NCBI GenBank assembly: GCA_963921935.1
Contig: OY998178.1
Span: 197,254,862-197,318,861, forward strand
Length of the DNA: 64,000 nt
Direction: 5' to 3'
Source: Galeruca laticollis
Lineage: Eukaryota; Arthropoda; Insecta; Coleoptera; Chrysomelidae
A program made the translations under genes and the position numbers. Shown piece after piece: positions 44,237-53,375 of the stretch. How positions within the stretch are numbered: the stretch's first letter is position 1; the number at the start of each line of letters is the position of its first letter. The notes below the pieces were generated by a model that saw nothing but the letters and a program-made list of their open reading frames with translations, made no database searches and had not been told where the DNA came from.

Positions 44237-45955
44237 ATGGCCAAGAGACTATGTGATCTCAAAGTGACGGAATTAAGAGCAGAATTGGAAGATCGTGAGT
44301 TGGAAACGTCCGGTAAGAAAAGTGAGTTAGTAGAAAGACTTAAAGTGGCACTGGAAAATGACGGTTTTGATCCAGAAACAGTTTTATTTAATGACGAAGC
44401 TTCCACCTTAATCTCGTCAATCTCTGCCATGGAAGAGAAGATTTCAACGAATGTGAAAAACGATATTTCTGCCATGGAAGACAAGATCTCAACTAATATG
44501 AAAAGCGAGATTTCTACTATGAAGAATGATATTTCTACCAATATGGACGAGAAAATTTCCACTATGAAGAATGATATTCCTACTAATATGGACGAGAAGA
44601 TTTCCACCATGAAGAATGACATTGCTGCCGATATCTTATCGTTAAAAAATGACATTGCTGCTGACGTCGAGAATAAAATTACGTCTCTAAAATCAGACAT
44701 TGAAAACAAAATAACAACGATAGACGAGAAAATCAAGGAATTGGAGAGAAATATGGCAGATTTAAGAACAGAAGACACGCCAGCAGAAGGAAAGAAGATT
44801 GAACATATAAAACCCTGCAAGCCAGAAATAACTTCCAGGATAGAGGACATTGGCAGTTTTGCACGAGTCAAGACCCCAACATTCGACGGAAAGACATCGT
44901 GGACCAATTATGTAAAACAGTTCGAAGCAGCCGCTAGAGTGAATAATTGGTCCGATAAGGAGAAAGCAGTGAACCTAACTATCGCGCTTCAGGGAGATGC
45001 CTTAGATATACTTCAGACGATACCTCTGGAAGAAATGGATGACTTCGAGCTGCTGAAGAAGAGGTTGGACATGCGATATGGTCACGAACATTTGGAACAG
45101 TTGTACAGATTCCAGCTGAAGAACCGAAGGCGGAAACGTGACGAACCCCTTCAAGAGTATGAAATGGATATTGCCCGACTAGTTCGATTTGCTTATCCAT
45201 CAGCACCATAGAACATGATGGAATGTTTAGGCATCCAGGCCTTTATTGACGGCTTGTGTGACCACGATATGGAGAAGACGCTTCGATTAGCCCATCCTAA
45301 AACATTGGCCGATGCATTGACTGCTGCTCTTGAATATGAAGCAGCCACGATGGCTTCGGGATACAACAAAGGTAGGACCATACAGGAAGAAGGTGACGAT
45401 GACAGACTTGACCAGATCGTCAACTTGTTGAAAGGTATGGCAGACAAGAAGCCGAAGAAAAACAGGTGCTGTAATTGTGGCCAGCCAGAATATGCACGCA
45501 GTTTGTGTAAGCGTCCTACGACTCCTGCAAACCAAGAACCTCTTAAATGCACAGCAGCCAAGAAAAGCTCGCGGTACAACGAAGGTAGGACCATGCAGGA
45601 AGAAGATGACGATAACAAACTTGACCAGATCGTCAACTTGTTGAAAGGTATGGTAGACAAGATGCCAAAGAAGATCAAAAGCCGGGAGTGTGGCGAGCTA
45701 GAGCACGTACGCAATCCGTCTAAGCGCCCCAAGATTCCTGTAACCCAAGAACTCCAGTCACAGGGGAAATCAGACAGGGGTGAACATCCTGCTGATGTTA
45801 GTCACCGAAATGCCGACTCCCTGTCCAGACGGCCGTGCCCAACAGACTGCTCCCACTGCAACAAGGTGGAATCTAGGGAAAGCTGCAGTTTGAAGAACTA
45901 CTGTAGTCAACGAGGAATGGTCACCCACCAGGATCAGAGAAGATCAGGAGAATGA
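44237..45955 (+). pseudogene. Gag polyprotein: SAP-like domain, heptad region, capsid, zinc knuckles
   Basis: The start ATG at 44237 is the first in the leader. Residues 1-45 (LCDLKVTELRAELEDREL, then SGKKSELVERLK) fit a SAP DNA-binding fold. About residues 55-175 are a repetitive helical stretch built on STNMDEKISTMKND, probably coiled-coil. The capsid-like core follows: TPTFDGKTSWTNYVKQFEAA, then LQGDALDILQTIP and LLKKRLDMRYG. An in-frame TAG at 45209-45211 interrupts it, and the same frame continues MMECLGIQAFIDGLCDHDME. The nucleocapsid region is duplicated about 213 bp apart. The first knuckle reads CCNCGQPEYARSLC with Tyr for His, and the second RECGELEHVRNPSK lacks the last Cys. After about 45790 it fuses to HRNADSLSRRPCPTDCSHC, the end of RNase H in relatives. 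Protease, RT and most of RNase H are therefore deleted. Confidence 0.85.
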
Positions 45956-47243
45956 TCCTCACCTGAAGATGATCCGGCAATGGAAGAAAGAAAACCGGCG
46001 ACCTACCTGGCAAGAAATGTCAAAATTTTCACCGAAACTCAAGGCGTATTGGGCTCAGTTGGACTCCCTTGTTCTAGAAGAAGGGCTGTTGAAAAGAGTC
46101 CTTGAAAACGATGATGGTTCTGAGATGAGGAGACAGCTAGTTATCCCGAGAACAAGAGTAGCTGAGGTACTGAGGAAGTTACACGACAGTCCATCGGGAG
46201 GTCATCTGGGAGTAAAGAAAACCCTTCAGCGAGTTCGTGAAAGGTTTTATTGGATGAACAGCTCCGACGATGTGAAGGACTGGTGTTAGAAATGTACGAC
46301 TTGTGCTACGAGTAATGGACCACATCGCAAGAGAAAGGCACCCATGAAACAGTACAATGTTGGAAGCCCTTTCGAAAGGATTGCTTTAGATATCGCTGGA
46401 CCATTTCCGACGACAGAAAATGGTAGCAAGTACATACTGGTTGTAATGGATTATTTTACAAAGTGGGTGGAAATTTACGCTATCCCGAACCAAGAGGCCA
46501 CAACTGTCGCGGATGTATTGGTGAAAGAATTCATCAGCCGATATGGAGTGCCCATGGAAGTCCACAGTGACCAGGGAAGAAATTTCGAGAGCCATCTATT
46601 CCAGGAGATTTGCGACAAGCTGGGAATGAAGAAGACCAAAACAACAGCATTACATCCACAGTAAGATGGAATGGTCGAGAGAATGAACAGGACTATTGGA
46701 AAATACCTGTCCAAAGTAGTATCCAGCCATCAGAGAGATTGGGACCAGTATCTCTCCCTATTCGCATTGGCTTATCGATCTGCCGTCAATGAGTCCACGG
46801 GTGAAACACCTGCGAAAATCCTGTTTGGACGTGAAATGAGGCTTCCCTGTGACCTGGAATTTGGCTGTCGGCCTGGAGAAGATATAGCAGGCGGAGACTA
46901 CGTGATCCAATTGAGAAGAAGGCTGGACGATATTCATGAACTAGTTCGAACAAATCTTCAAGTTGCCAGCGACAGAATGAAAAGTCGGTACGACACGCAG
47001 GCCACAGAGGGCGGTTTCAAAGAAGGGGACAAAGTATGGTTACACAACCCGGCGAGGAGAAAAGGATTTTCTCCAAAATTACAAAAATCGTGGGAAGGTC
47101 CATACTTGATCAAGAAAAGGATCAATGATGTTTTATATCGCATAAGCAAGATCCCCAACGGAAAACCAAAAGTAGTTCACCGAAACCGACTAGCGCCATT
47201 CGAAGGAGACCATGACATAGAGGAAGGAGTAAACCTTATTTGA
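45894..47243 (+). pseudogene. Pol: integrase
   Basis: The frame opens at 45894, shifted relative to Gag. The zinc-binding domain has LRKLHDSPSGGHLGVKKTLQ (HH) and WC, stop, KCTTC (CC, with an in-frame TAG at 46287). The catalytic core has IALDIAGPFP, VHSDQGRNFESHLF and, after an in-frame TAA at 46662, MVERMNRTIGKYL, so D, D and E are all present. The C-terminal GPY-like region is KSWEGPYLIKKRINDVLYRI. The frame ends in TGA at 47241-47243 after KVVHRNRLAPFEGDHD. Integrase inserts the cDNA with a 4-bp stagger, matching the ataa duplication. Three stops in one otherwise continuous frame indicate point decay. Confidence 0.9.
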
Positions 47244-47921
47244 GATGTGTCTGACCTCACCTTCGATGAATTTATGGGCGCGTATGGAGGTACCGGGAAA
47301 GCTAGATATGGAGTCACTTCGGAACAACAACAAGATTTGTTCACTCTCCCAGAAGATTATTCACTGGCATACAACATCCCCGCCCGTATCAAGAACGCAC
47401 GAGGGTTGGCAACCGTCTTTCGAAAGAAGTTCGGGCAATTAGAAAAACTTGAAGACCAGATTCCAGCCCCTGGCAAGACACTGAAACTGAAACATAATTC
47501 GCGGTACGTCTTCTACGTAGTAACTAAAAATGAATTCCAAGATCGATCTACCTACCGCGATGTGTGGGAAGCACTTCGAAACCTCCGAGACCATGTGTTG
47601 GAATCCAACGTGAAGAAACTGGCTATGCCTAAGATAGCGAGTAACCAGTTGGATTGGCGAATCATCAGGAACATGGTAGAGATTATCTTTCAAGATACCG
47701 GTGTCCAGATATTGATTTGCAGCTACAACCCCCGTTATCAGTATCCGATGAAGACGGTGCCCTGCTATTTTCATAAGATCGGAAAGTGTAGAAATGGGGC
47801 TAGTTCCCGATTCAAACATCCAGTCTCGGCTACACAAAAGTTCCAGGAGGAACTTTTATTTAAAGAGGGGGTAATGTTACGAACTCGCACACCGAAGCAG
47901 ATACTAAGTACGGCCCTGTAA
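47244..47921 (+). CDS. Macro (OARD1-like ADP-ribose) domain plus CCCH-type end, downstream of integrase
   Basis: The frame is the same as Pol and opens directly after its TGA. No ATG is suitably placed (GTG at 47247), so it may be a Pol C-terminal extension cut off by one stop. About residues 28-155 align by eye with OARD1/TARG1 macro domains: DLFTLPEDYSLAYNI (human DLFACPKTDSLAHCI), ARGLATVFRKKFG, YVFYVVTKNEFQDRSTY, LRNLRDHVLESNVKKLAMPK and MVEIIFQDTGVQILI. The Lys of the TK motif, catalytic in OARD1, is kept. The GCGLDR loop with the catalytic Asp is shortened to ASNQLD, so activity is doubtful. About residues 170-190 read CYFHKIGKCRNGASSRFKHP, a CCCH zinc finger with the third Cys as Ser. 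The frame spans the polypurine tract and stops 47 nt inside the 3' LTR. OARD1-type enzymes remove ADP-ribose from proteins. Its role in a retrotransposon is unknown. Confidence 0.85.
   Translation, partial: DVSDLTFDEFMGAYGGTGKARYGVTSEQQQDLFTLPEDYSLAYNIPARIKNARGLATVFRKKFGQLEKLEDQIPAPGKTLKLKHNSRYVFYVVTKNEFQDRSTYRDVWEALRNLRDHVLESNVKKLAMPKIASNQLDWRIIRNMVEIIFQDTGVQILICSYNPRYQYPMKTVPCYFHKIGKCRNGASSRFKHPVSATQKFQEELLFKEGVMLRTRTPKQILSTAL
47862..47871 (+). promoter_or_regulatory. Polypurine tract
   Basis: aaagaggggg followed by taa and the LTR start tgttac. It would prime plus-strand synthesis. It lies within the macro-domain reading frame. Confidence 0.85.
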
Positions 47922-48327
47922 CCTTATGTTAACGGAGTTGAGAAAAAGGCGAGCGCGCCGAATTCTGAGAAGGTCCATTGGGATCTATTGTGAACCGTCC
48001 TTTCTAAACATGTTCTCGAAAGGCATTTCAAGAAATATCGCGAAAGGCATGTCCCGTCCCGAATGTTCTAGTAAAGAAAGTTTTTGATATAAATACAGGA
48101 CCGATCAGCGGATGAGTTCAGTTTTATAATTTGCCATAGTGAGTTAAACAGTAATTAAGTGAATATAAAAGTGTGATAAATTAATAAGTTAGTGACTAGT
48201 TAAGTGTATATGAATTAAGTGTTAGTGAGTAGTTTATAGTGTTTAAATAAATTAGTAAGTAGCAATACCGAGTGTTTAAAATTTATCCCACCCGTTTACG
48301 TTTTAAATAAATTAGAAAAACATTACA
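47875..48327 (+). repeat. 3' LTR of gypsy element
   Basis: 453 bp, starting tgttacgaactcgcacacc and ending acattaca. It differs from the 5' LTR by single-base changes and a short length difference in the gtgttagtgag region. The TATA-like tataaata is at 48088-48095. Confidence 0.9.
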
Positions 48328-48344
48328 ATAATTTAAGTTCCATC

Positions 48345-49045
48345 TTACTCTTCCTTATTACTAACTGTTGGCTCTAACTCGAAAGATATTTGAATTGGGA
48401 AATGATCAGATCCTAAAGATATTTGTTTTACTTGCCAGTCAAATGTCGACGATATATCATTGGAACAGATTGTTAAATCTATCACGGCTTTATTTTTGTT
48501 GTAAGGTCCAGTTATTAAAGTTTCTGTTCCATCATTTAGAAAACTGAGTTGTGATTTTTCTATAGCTTCCAACGAGCTATCGCCAGCCCTATCATTCTGG
48601 TCACAAACCCACGCACTGTGGTGGCAATTAAAATTTCCTCCCACTAGAAAGGATTTTTTGAGACTATCAAAAAAAGTTTTCCATTTATTTTCTGAAATAT
48701 TCACATTAGGTTTGGCATATATTGAATATATGTTCAGTTTTTTCCTATTTTCAAATTTTACTGAAACTGCGACGCACTCTACAGAACGTTTTTTATAGAA
48801 TTTGGGAACGTCAATGATTTGAATATTTTTTTTATTAAAATAGCTACACCACCGTAGCCATCATCTCTGTCTTTCCGAAATATTCCGAAATCAGTAAAGT
48901 GAATTATATTATTGTCGCCTTTTAACCAAGTCTGACTTAAAAGTGCTATAATAATATGATTTTCAAAAATATATTTCTCAAAGTGGCCTTTATTGTGTAC
49001 AATGGACCTGGCGTTCCACAGCACAACATTAATTTTATTCATCAT
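48345..49045 (-). pseudogene. LINE AP-like endonuclease
   Basis: The minus strand starts MMNKINVVLWNARSIVHNKG (the W-N-A-R-S motif), then LLSQTWLKGDN (the SQ/ET-W-L block) and DGYGGVAILI. After a frameshift near 48780-48705 it continues LVGGNFNCHHSAW (GDFN-like with Asn for Asp), VIDLTIC and ISLGSDHFPI (the SDH motif). The GDFN change and frameshift indicate an inactive nuclease. It reads directly toward the RT beyond the inserted gypsy element. Confidence 0.8.
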
Positions 49046-49346
49046 TGGAAAGAATATGATCTAAATTTTTTTTTAAATCGTCAAAGACATTTTGATTTTG
49101 AATCGAAACATAATTATGTTTTAAAATTTCAGCAAAAGATTTCAATATATTCTCACAAACTGTATTTATTTGGTGATGGTTGGTTAGAATTTGTGGGTAA
49201 TAATTGGGTTTATTTTTGTAATTTTGATACACTGGTTGATTATCTTCATCTGATAGTCTGTTCGAGGAATCACAAATTCTCTCTATTATTACTGTAACAA
49301 TATCAAATATCACTTTAGCAGTAATAAAGAGAAACCTCGTAATCAT
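49035..49346 (-). pseudogene. Short frame upstream of LINE endonuclease
   Basis: A 103-codon frame overlaps the endonuclease start by a few bases. It contains VFDIVTVIIERICDSSNRLS-like helical sequence (exact start MITRFLFITAKVIFDIVTVI). It has no zinc knuckle. It may be the C-terminal end of LINE ORF1, but I do not recognise it. Confidence 0.4.
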
Positions 49347-49663
49347 CAGTATACCACTCGAAATCGTAACTTACTCAGTTATTCAGTTATAGTTAAAAAG
49401 TCCAAATCTCAACGGGCGTATTCGTATATGTCTATAAGGATGTGAAACACTATACCAACAACTTTGAAAAGTATATATAGCAAGCCAATCTATAAACGAA
49501 AGTTAAAATCATTTTATTAGATAAAAAAAGATACTTTATAATGAAATTAAGTATCTCGACCTTTACTTGGTGGAATCTACTATTACTGTTTTTGAATGAA
49601 AGTTACTGTTTCTAAATGATTCCACAATATATTAAATAAAAAGCTGAAAATTCTAAGGAATTT

Positions 49664-49696
49664 GACAATTGTTTCGATATCAAATATCATCGTCAG
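49664..49696 (-). ncRNA. Hammerhead ribozyme-like motif
   Basis: The minus strand reads CTGACGA, a 5-bp GATAT/ATATC stem with a TTG loop, GAAAC, AATT and GTC. Stem II pairing is kept although its loop differs from the other copies. Confidence 0.68.
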
Positions 49697-49940
49697 ATTG
49701 ACAGAAGTTACATTTCGGTTGATGCGTAGCTGATGTTTAATAATTATTTTTGGCTAGACCAAGAAGTGACTCAATATATGTTAATAGAAAAAAGAGGAAG
49801 ATACGATATCACAAATATTGAAGCTTAGATATTATTAGCCCTATGGGGATACCCTGGATATCTTTTCCCAATTAAGATCAGTATACCTGTGCAATGATAT
49901 AGAAAACCAGGAGAACTATATCTGCTTATCTTTACAATTA

Positions 49941-51100
49941 TCAATTAAGAAGACAGTTTAAAAGTGGAGAACTCCTAAGATTTATCTGTTTATTGACAAC
50001 TTGATATTGTGGGTTTCTTAACTGTCTTCTAATTTTTAATTCTTCGAGGAAATCCAGTTCTTGTTTCTTATCGCAAATATGTAGTACTTCTAGTTCTGTG
50101 TTAGGTGTCAATGAATGGTTGGTGTCAAGTAGATGTTTTGTGTAATGGGATTTATCTGGTTGTTTTAATCTGTATGCTCGTAAGTGTTCACTGTATCGGA
50201 TTTCAAAATTTCTAAGGGTCTGAACCAAATAGACAGCAATACATTGCGGGCATTTAAGTCTATATATACCAGACTTCTTTGATGGAGATATTTCCTGCAT
50301 ATATGATGGGTTTATAACTTAGTATTTCTTTAGTTTGCTTAGGAAATATTAGTTGTAATGCCACTATTTCTTTTTTTATCAATTAGTTTATTTATCATAT
50401 GTAATGGATAACCGTTGGATGTTGCTATTTGTTTAATTGTATTAATTTCTCTATCAAAATTACATTTGTTCATGGGAACTAAAAATGCTCTATGGATCAT
50501 TGAATTATATGCCGCCAATTTATGTGATATAGGATGATTGGAACTATATGGAATAGCCACATCAGTGTGTGTTGGTTTGCTGTAAATTGAATAGTCAAGT
50601 ACATTATTAACTCTTTGAATTTTTAAATCAAGAAAATTGATTCTAATGTAAATTCAATTTTTTGGTGTAAATTATTAGTATGGTTGATAAATATACCCAA
50701 TTGTCGTCCACTACATATAAAACAAGCCAATATGCCAATATGTCATCTACATAATCATATATATATATATATATATATACCAAAATAAAACATTTTTTGA
50801 AATATAAGCTTCAAAAATTCTTTTTTCTAAACTGTCCATAAAAATGTTCACCAAAATTGGTGATATAGGACTACCCATTAGTGAACCTTCATTTTGAATA
50901 TATATTCTATTGTCAAAAGTGAAATAATTCTGATTAATACATACATCAATTAAATTAAGTATATTTTATATTATTCCTGGATTCATATTTTTATCTTCTA
51001 GTAATTGTCTTACAAGTGTTAGACATTCCTTAGGAGGAATTTTAGTGAACATTTTGTTAACATCAATTGAAATGAGTTTAGAGCCATCTTGCAAGTTGAA
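49941..51100 (-). pseudogene. PLE 3 minus copy: RT and GIY-YIG remnants
   Basis: Minus-strand blocks in several frames are FDVNKMFTKIPPKE, GSLMGSPISPILVNIFMDSL, YVDDI near the TA run, HRAFLVPMNKCNFDREINTI (50560-50339) and an open endonuclease part (50300-49941: KSGIYRLKCPQCIAVYLVQT ... LEELKIRRQLRNPQ). The linker between RT and endonuclease is largely deleted. It is non-functional. Confidence 0.75.
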
Positions 51101-51120
51101 TGCTCCTGATTTTTTTATTA

Positions 51121-51985
51121 GTGTTGATATGTAGATGACATATTGTCATGTTTTATAGGTAGTGGACGACAATTAGATACACTTCTCAACCATATTAATA
51201 TTTTACACACAAAAATTAAATTTACATTAGAAGTTAATAATGTACTTGAATATTCAATTTACAGGAAACCAACACACACTGATGTGACTATTCCATATAG
51301 TTCCAATCATCCCATATCACATAAATTGGCGGCATATTATTCAATGATACATAAAGCATTTTCAGTGCCTATGAACAAATTATATTTTGATAGAGAAATT
51401 AATACAATTAACCACATAGCAATATCCAACGGTTATCCATTACATCTGATAAATAAAATAATTAATATAAAATACGGAAAAGTGGCATAACAACTAATAT
51501 TTCCTAAATAAACTGAAGAAATGAAAAGTTATAAAACCATTACATATGCAGAAAATATTTCTAAGAATATTTCAAACATAATATCTTTAGCAACAAATAC
51601 AACAATTTCTTTTAAAACAGAAACTAACGTGAGTAAAAAATTGTTAAATGTAAAAACAAATATATCCCCGGTAAAGAAGTCTGATATATATAGACTTAAG
51701 GGTCCATAATGGAATGCTGTCTACTTGGGTCTAACCTATAGAAATTTTGAAATCCGATACAGTGAACATACAGATTAAAACAACCAGATAAATCCCACTA
51801 CGCAAAACATCTACTTGACACCAAACATTCATTGACACCTAGCACAGAACCAGAAGTACATATTTGCGATAAGAAACAAGAACTGGATTTCCTCGAAGAA
51901 TTAGAAGACGCTTAAGAAACCCACAATATCAAGTTGTCAATGAACAGATAAATCTAGGGAGTTCTTCACTTTTAAACTGTCTTCT
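51121..51985 (+). pseudogene. PLE 3 plus copy: RT palm to GIY-YIG remnants
   Basis: The copy begins at YVDDILSCFIGSGRQLDTLL, retaining the catalytic Asp pair. It continues YSIYRKPTHTDVTIPYSSNH and MIHKAFSVPMNKLYFDREIN, then the linker (51521-51709). The endonuclease follows in broken frames (RNFEIRYSEH, DKSHYAKHLLDTKHS). Deletions of a few codons are visible around 51710-51780 and 51895. Confidence 0.75.
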
Positions 51986-52249
51986 GAATTGATAATTGTC
52001 AAGGCCAGCATAGTTCTCCTTGTTTTCTGTATCATTGCACAGTTATACTGATCTTAATTGGGAAAAAGATATCCAGGGTATCATCATAGGGCTAATAATA
52101 TCTAACCTTTAATATTTGTCATAACATATCTTCTTCTTTCTTCTATTCATATCTATTAAGTCAATCACAAGGTAGGTCACTTCTTGGTCTAGTCAAATAT
52201 AATTATTAAACATCAGGTATGCATCAACTGAAATGTAACTTCTGTAATT

Positions 52250-52282
52250 CTGACGAAGATATTTAATATCGAAACAATTGTC
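52250..52282 (+). ncRNA. Hammerhead ribozyme-like motif
   Basis: Plus-strand CTGACGA, a 5-bp GATAT/ATATC stem with TTA loop, GAAAC, AATT and GTC. The unpaired base before stem II is A rather than T as in other copies. Confidence 0.65.
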
Positions 52283-52349
52283 AAATTTCTTAGAATTTTT
52301 AACTTTTCTTTCAATATATTGTGGCATTATTTAGAAACCGTACTTTATA

Positions 52350-52828
52350 GATGACATAGTAAATTAAGAAAATACAATGCACGTTCATATAGTAACGGAA
52401 TTGCAATATACTAACCCAATCAAGATTAGCCGCTTTTCTTTACCATACAAGAGAATCACAACGAGTCAGCATAAGCATTGCGTTTCAATCTTGACTGTAT
52501 AAAGGTGCATGTGCATGTGTAAAATAATATGGTAGTAAGAGTGTATCGGTATTTGTGTATGTATGACCATATATAATATTATATATATATGTACTTTTGT
52601 ATTTATTTATGTTTATTTATATTTGTACTTTTGTATTTACATTTATTCATATATATTTATAGGTTTTATATATACTTTAGGTTGTTTGTGTTATTTATTT
52701 CTAATTTTGAATAGTAGAAGTCTGAAAGCATTAGACAATGGTTTGATTGGTCGCTTTAAAATTTTCTGCGCGGTCTTAGATTATCAATATGAAAAATTCT
52801 TTGCCAGGTACGATTTAAGCACATTTAC
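52350..52828. other. Non-coding, AT-rich with TA-type simple repeats
   Basis: The stretch 52555-52680 is dominated by tat/ttat and atttgtacttttgtattta repeats, and the frame across it is low-complexity. No gene was recognised. Confidence 0.6.
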
Positions 52829-53135
52829 CCTAATAAGGTAACAAAATGGTATGAAAGTTAAACGTTAATTTGGTTCACAAAAAGGCGAGTAGTATATTTT
52901 TTGAACGTTTTAAGTAATATTCGTTTAGTCCAATCGCTGGATATATTCGTTTAGTCCAATCGCTGGATATACACTCAAGTTGTATTTCTCTTCAAACCCC
53001 TAAAAGGCCTTACAGTTGTTTCGTGATGACAAACAGATGCCATAAACTGTAAATGTGTTACCCTTTTTTACACTTATAAGAATCCTTTACCTAAATACTA
53101 ACAGTTTCACATTCTAAAGGCAAGAACTAAGGAAT
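52829..53135. repeat. Repeat B, copy 2 (uninterrupted)
   Basis: Collinear with the pieces at 22208-22403, 27763-27787 and 28188-28250, but without the Jockey-like LINE and the TTA-type MITE. It thus acts as an empty-site reference. A local 27-bp tandem duplication (tattcgtttagtccaatcgc twice) is private to this copy. Confidence 0.8.
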
Positions 53136-53375
53136 TGAATATCTTATATTCCGAAATCAAATATAAAGGGTTTCATACATTTTCAACAATTGCAATATGT
53201 ACGAATTTTTTAAACGGTTCTATTTAGCTCACCTCGTTTGTTTTATTTATTCTTGGGTCAAATTTAGTAATTCAAATTTCACCCCCTTCATGTCAACCGA
53301 TTAATCTGAAATTTTGTATACACTTTGGATTTTGGTGACAATACAATTATGTTTATTCATTATCATTATAAATTC

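Larger units (their letters stand above)
43747..48327 (+). mobile_element. Ty3/gypsy LTR retrotransposon with SAP-Gag and macro-domain module
   Basis: Left LTR 43747-44192 and right LTR 47875-48327 are closely similar, with roughly a dozen differences by eye. A 4-bp target duplication ataa lies at 43743-43746 and 48328-48331, inside a LINE. Primer-binding site and polypurine tract are in place. Internal order: Gag (SAP, coiled coil, capsid, duplicated zinc knuckle), a large deletion removing protease, RT and RNase H, then integrase, then a macro-domain/CCCH extension that runs into the 3' LTR. In-frame stops occur in Gag and Pol. The copy cannot be autonomous but could have been mobilised in trans. 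Confidence 0.92.
37190..49430 (-). mobile_element. RNase H-bearing LINE (I/R1/LOA-like), split by two later insertions
   Basis: Read on the minus strand, the order is a short upstream frame (49346-49035), AP endonuclease (49045-48345), [gypsy LTR element 48327-43747], RT part 1 (43745-42606), [DD41D transposon 42601-39091], RT part 2 (39086-38311) and RNase H (38264-37223). RNase H downstream of the RT places it in the I/R1/LOA/Tad assemblage. Stops and frameshifts are scattered through all parts. The outer ends were estimated from the last recognisable homology and from the repeated 3' tail near 37100-37190. Confidence 0.8.
49541..52340. mobile_element. Penelope-like element, inverted dimer 3
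   Basis: The minus copy (49541 to about 51120) and plus copy (about 51121-52340) are head-to-head, flanked by tactttata at 49532-49540 and 52341-52349. Both belong to the same family as dimers 1 and 2 but are more decayed. The junction lies within the RT: the minus copy extends further toward the RT N-terminus than the plus copy. A (ta)n run at about 50757-50780 interrupts the minus RT. Confidence 0.85.

Noticed and set aside
44227..44907. 226-residue minus-strand frame rich in Phe/Ser
   Set aside because: Antisense shadow of the repetitive Gag stalk of the gypsy element.
45193..45732. Minus-strand frame of 179 residues
   Set aside because: Antisense of the duplicated nucleocapsid region; no motif of its own.
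47244..47921. Macro frame considered as a host OARD1 gene fragment caught by chance
   Set aside because: It is in the Pol frame, immediately follows integrase, and includes the polypurine tract and LTR start, which fits an element-encoded module much better.
43747..48327. Envelope-like gene looked for in the gypsy element
   Set aside because: The frame after integrase has no signal peptide, furin-like site or transmembrane segment. It is a soluble macro/zinc-finger-like protein.
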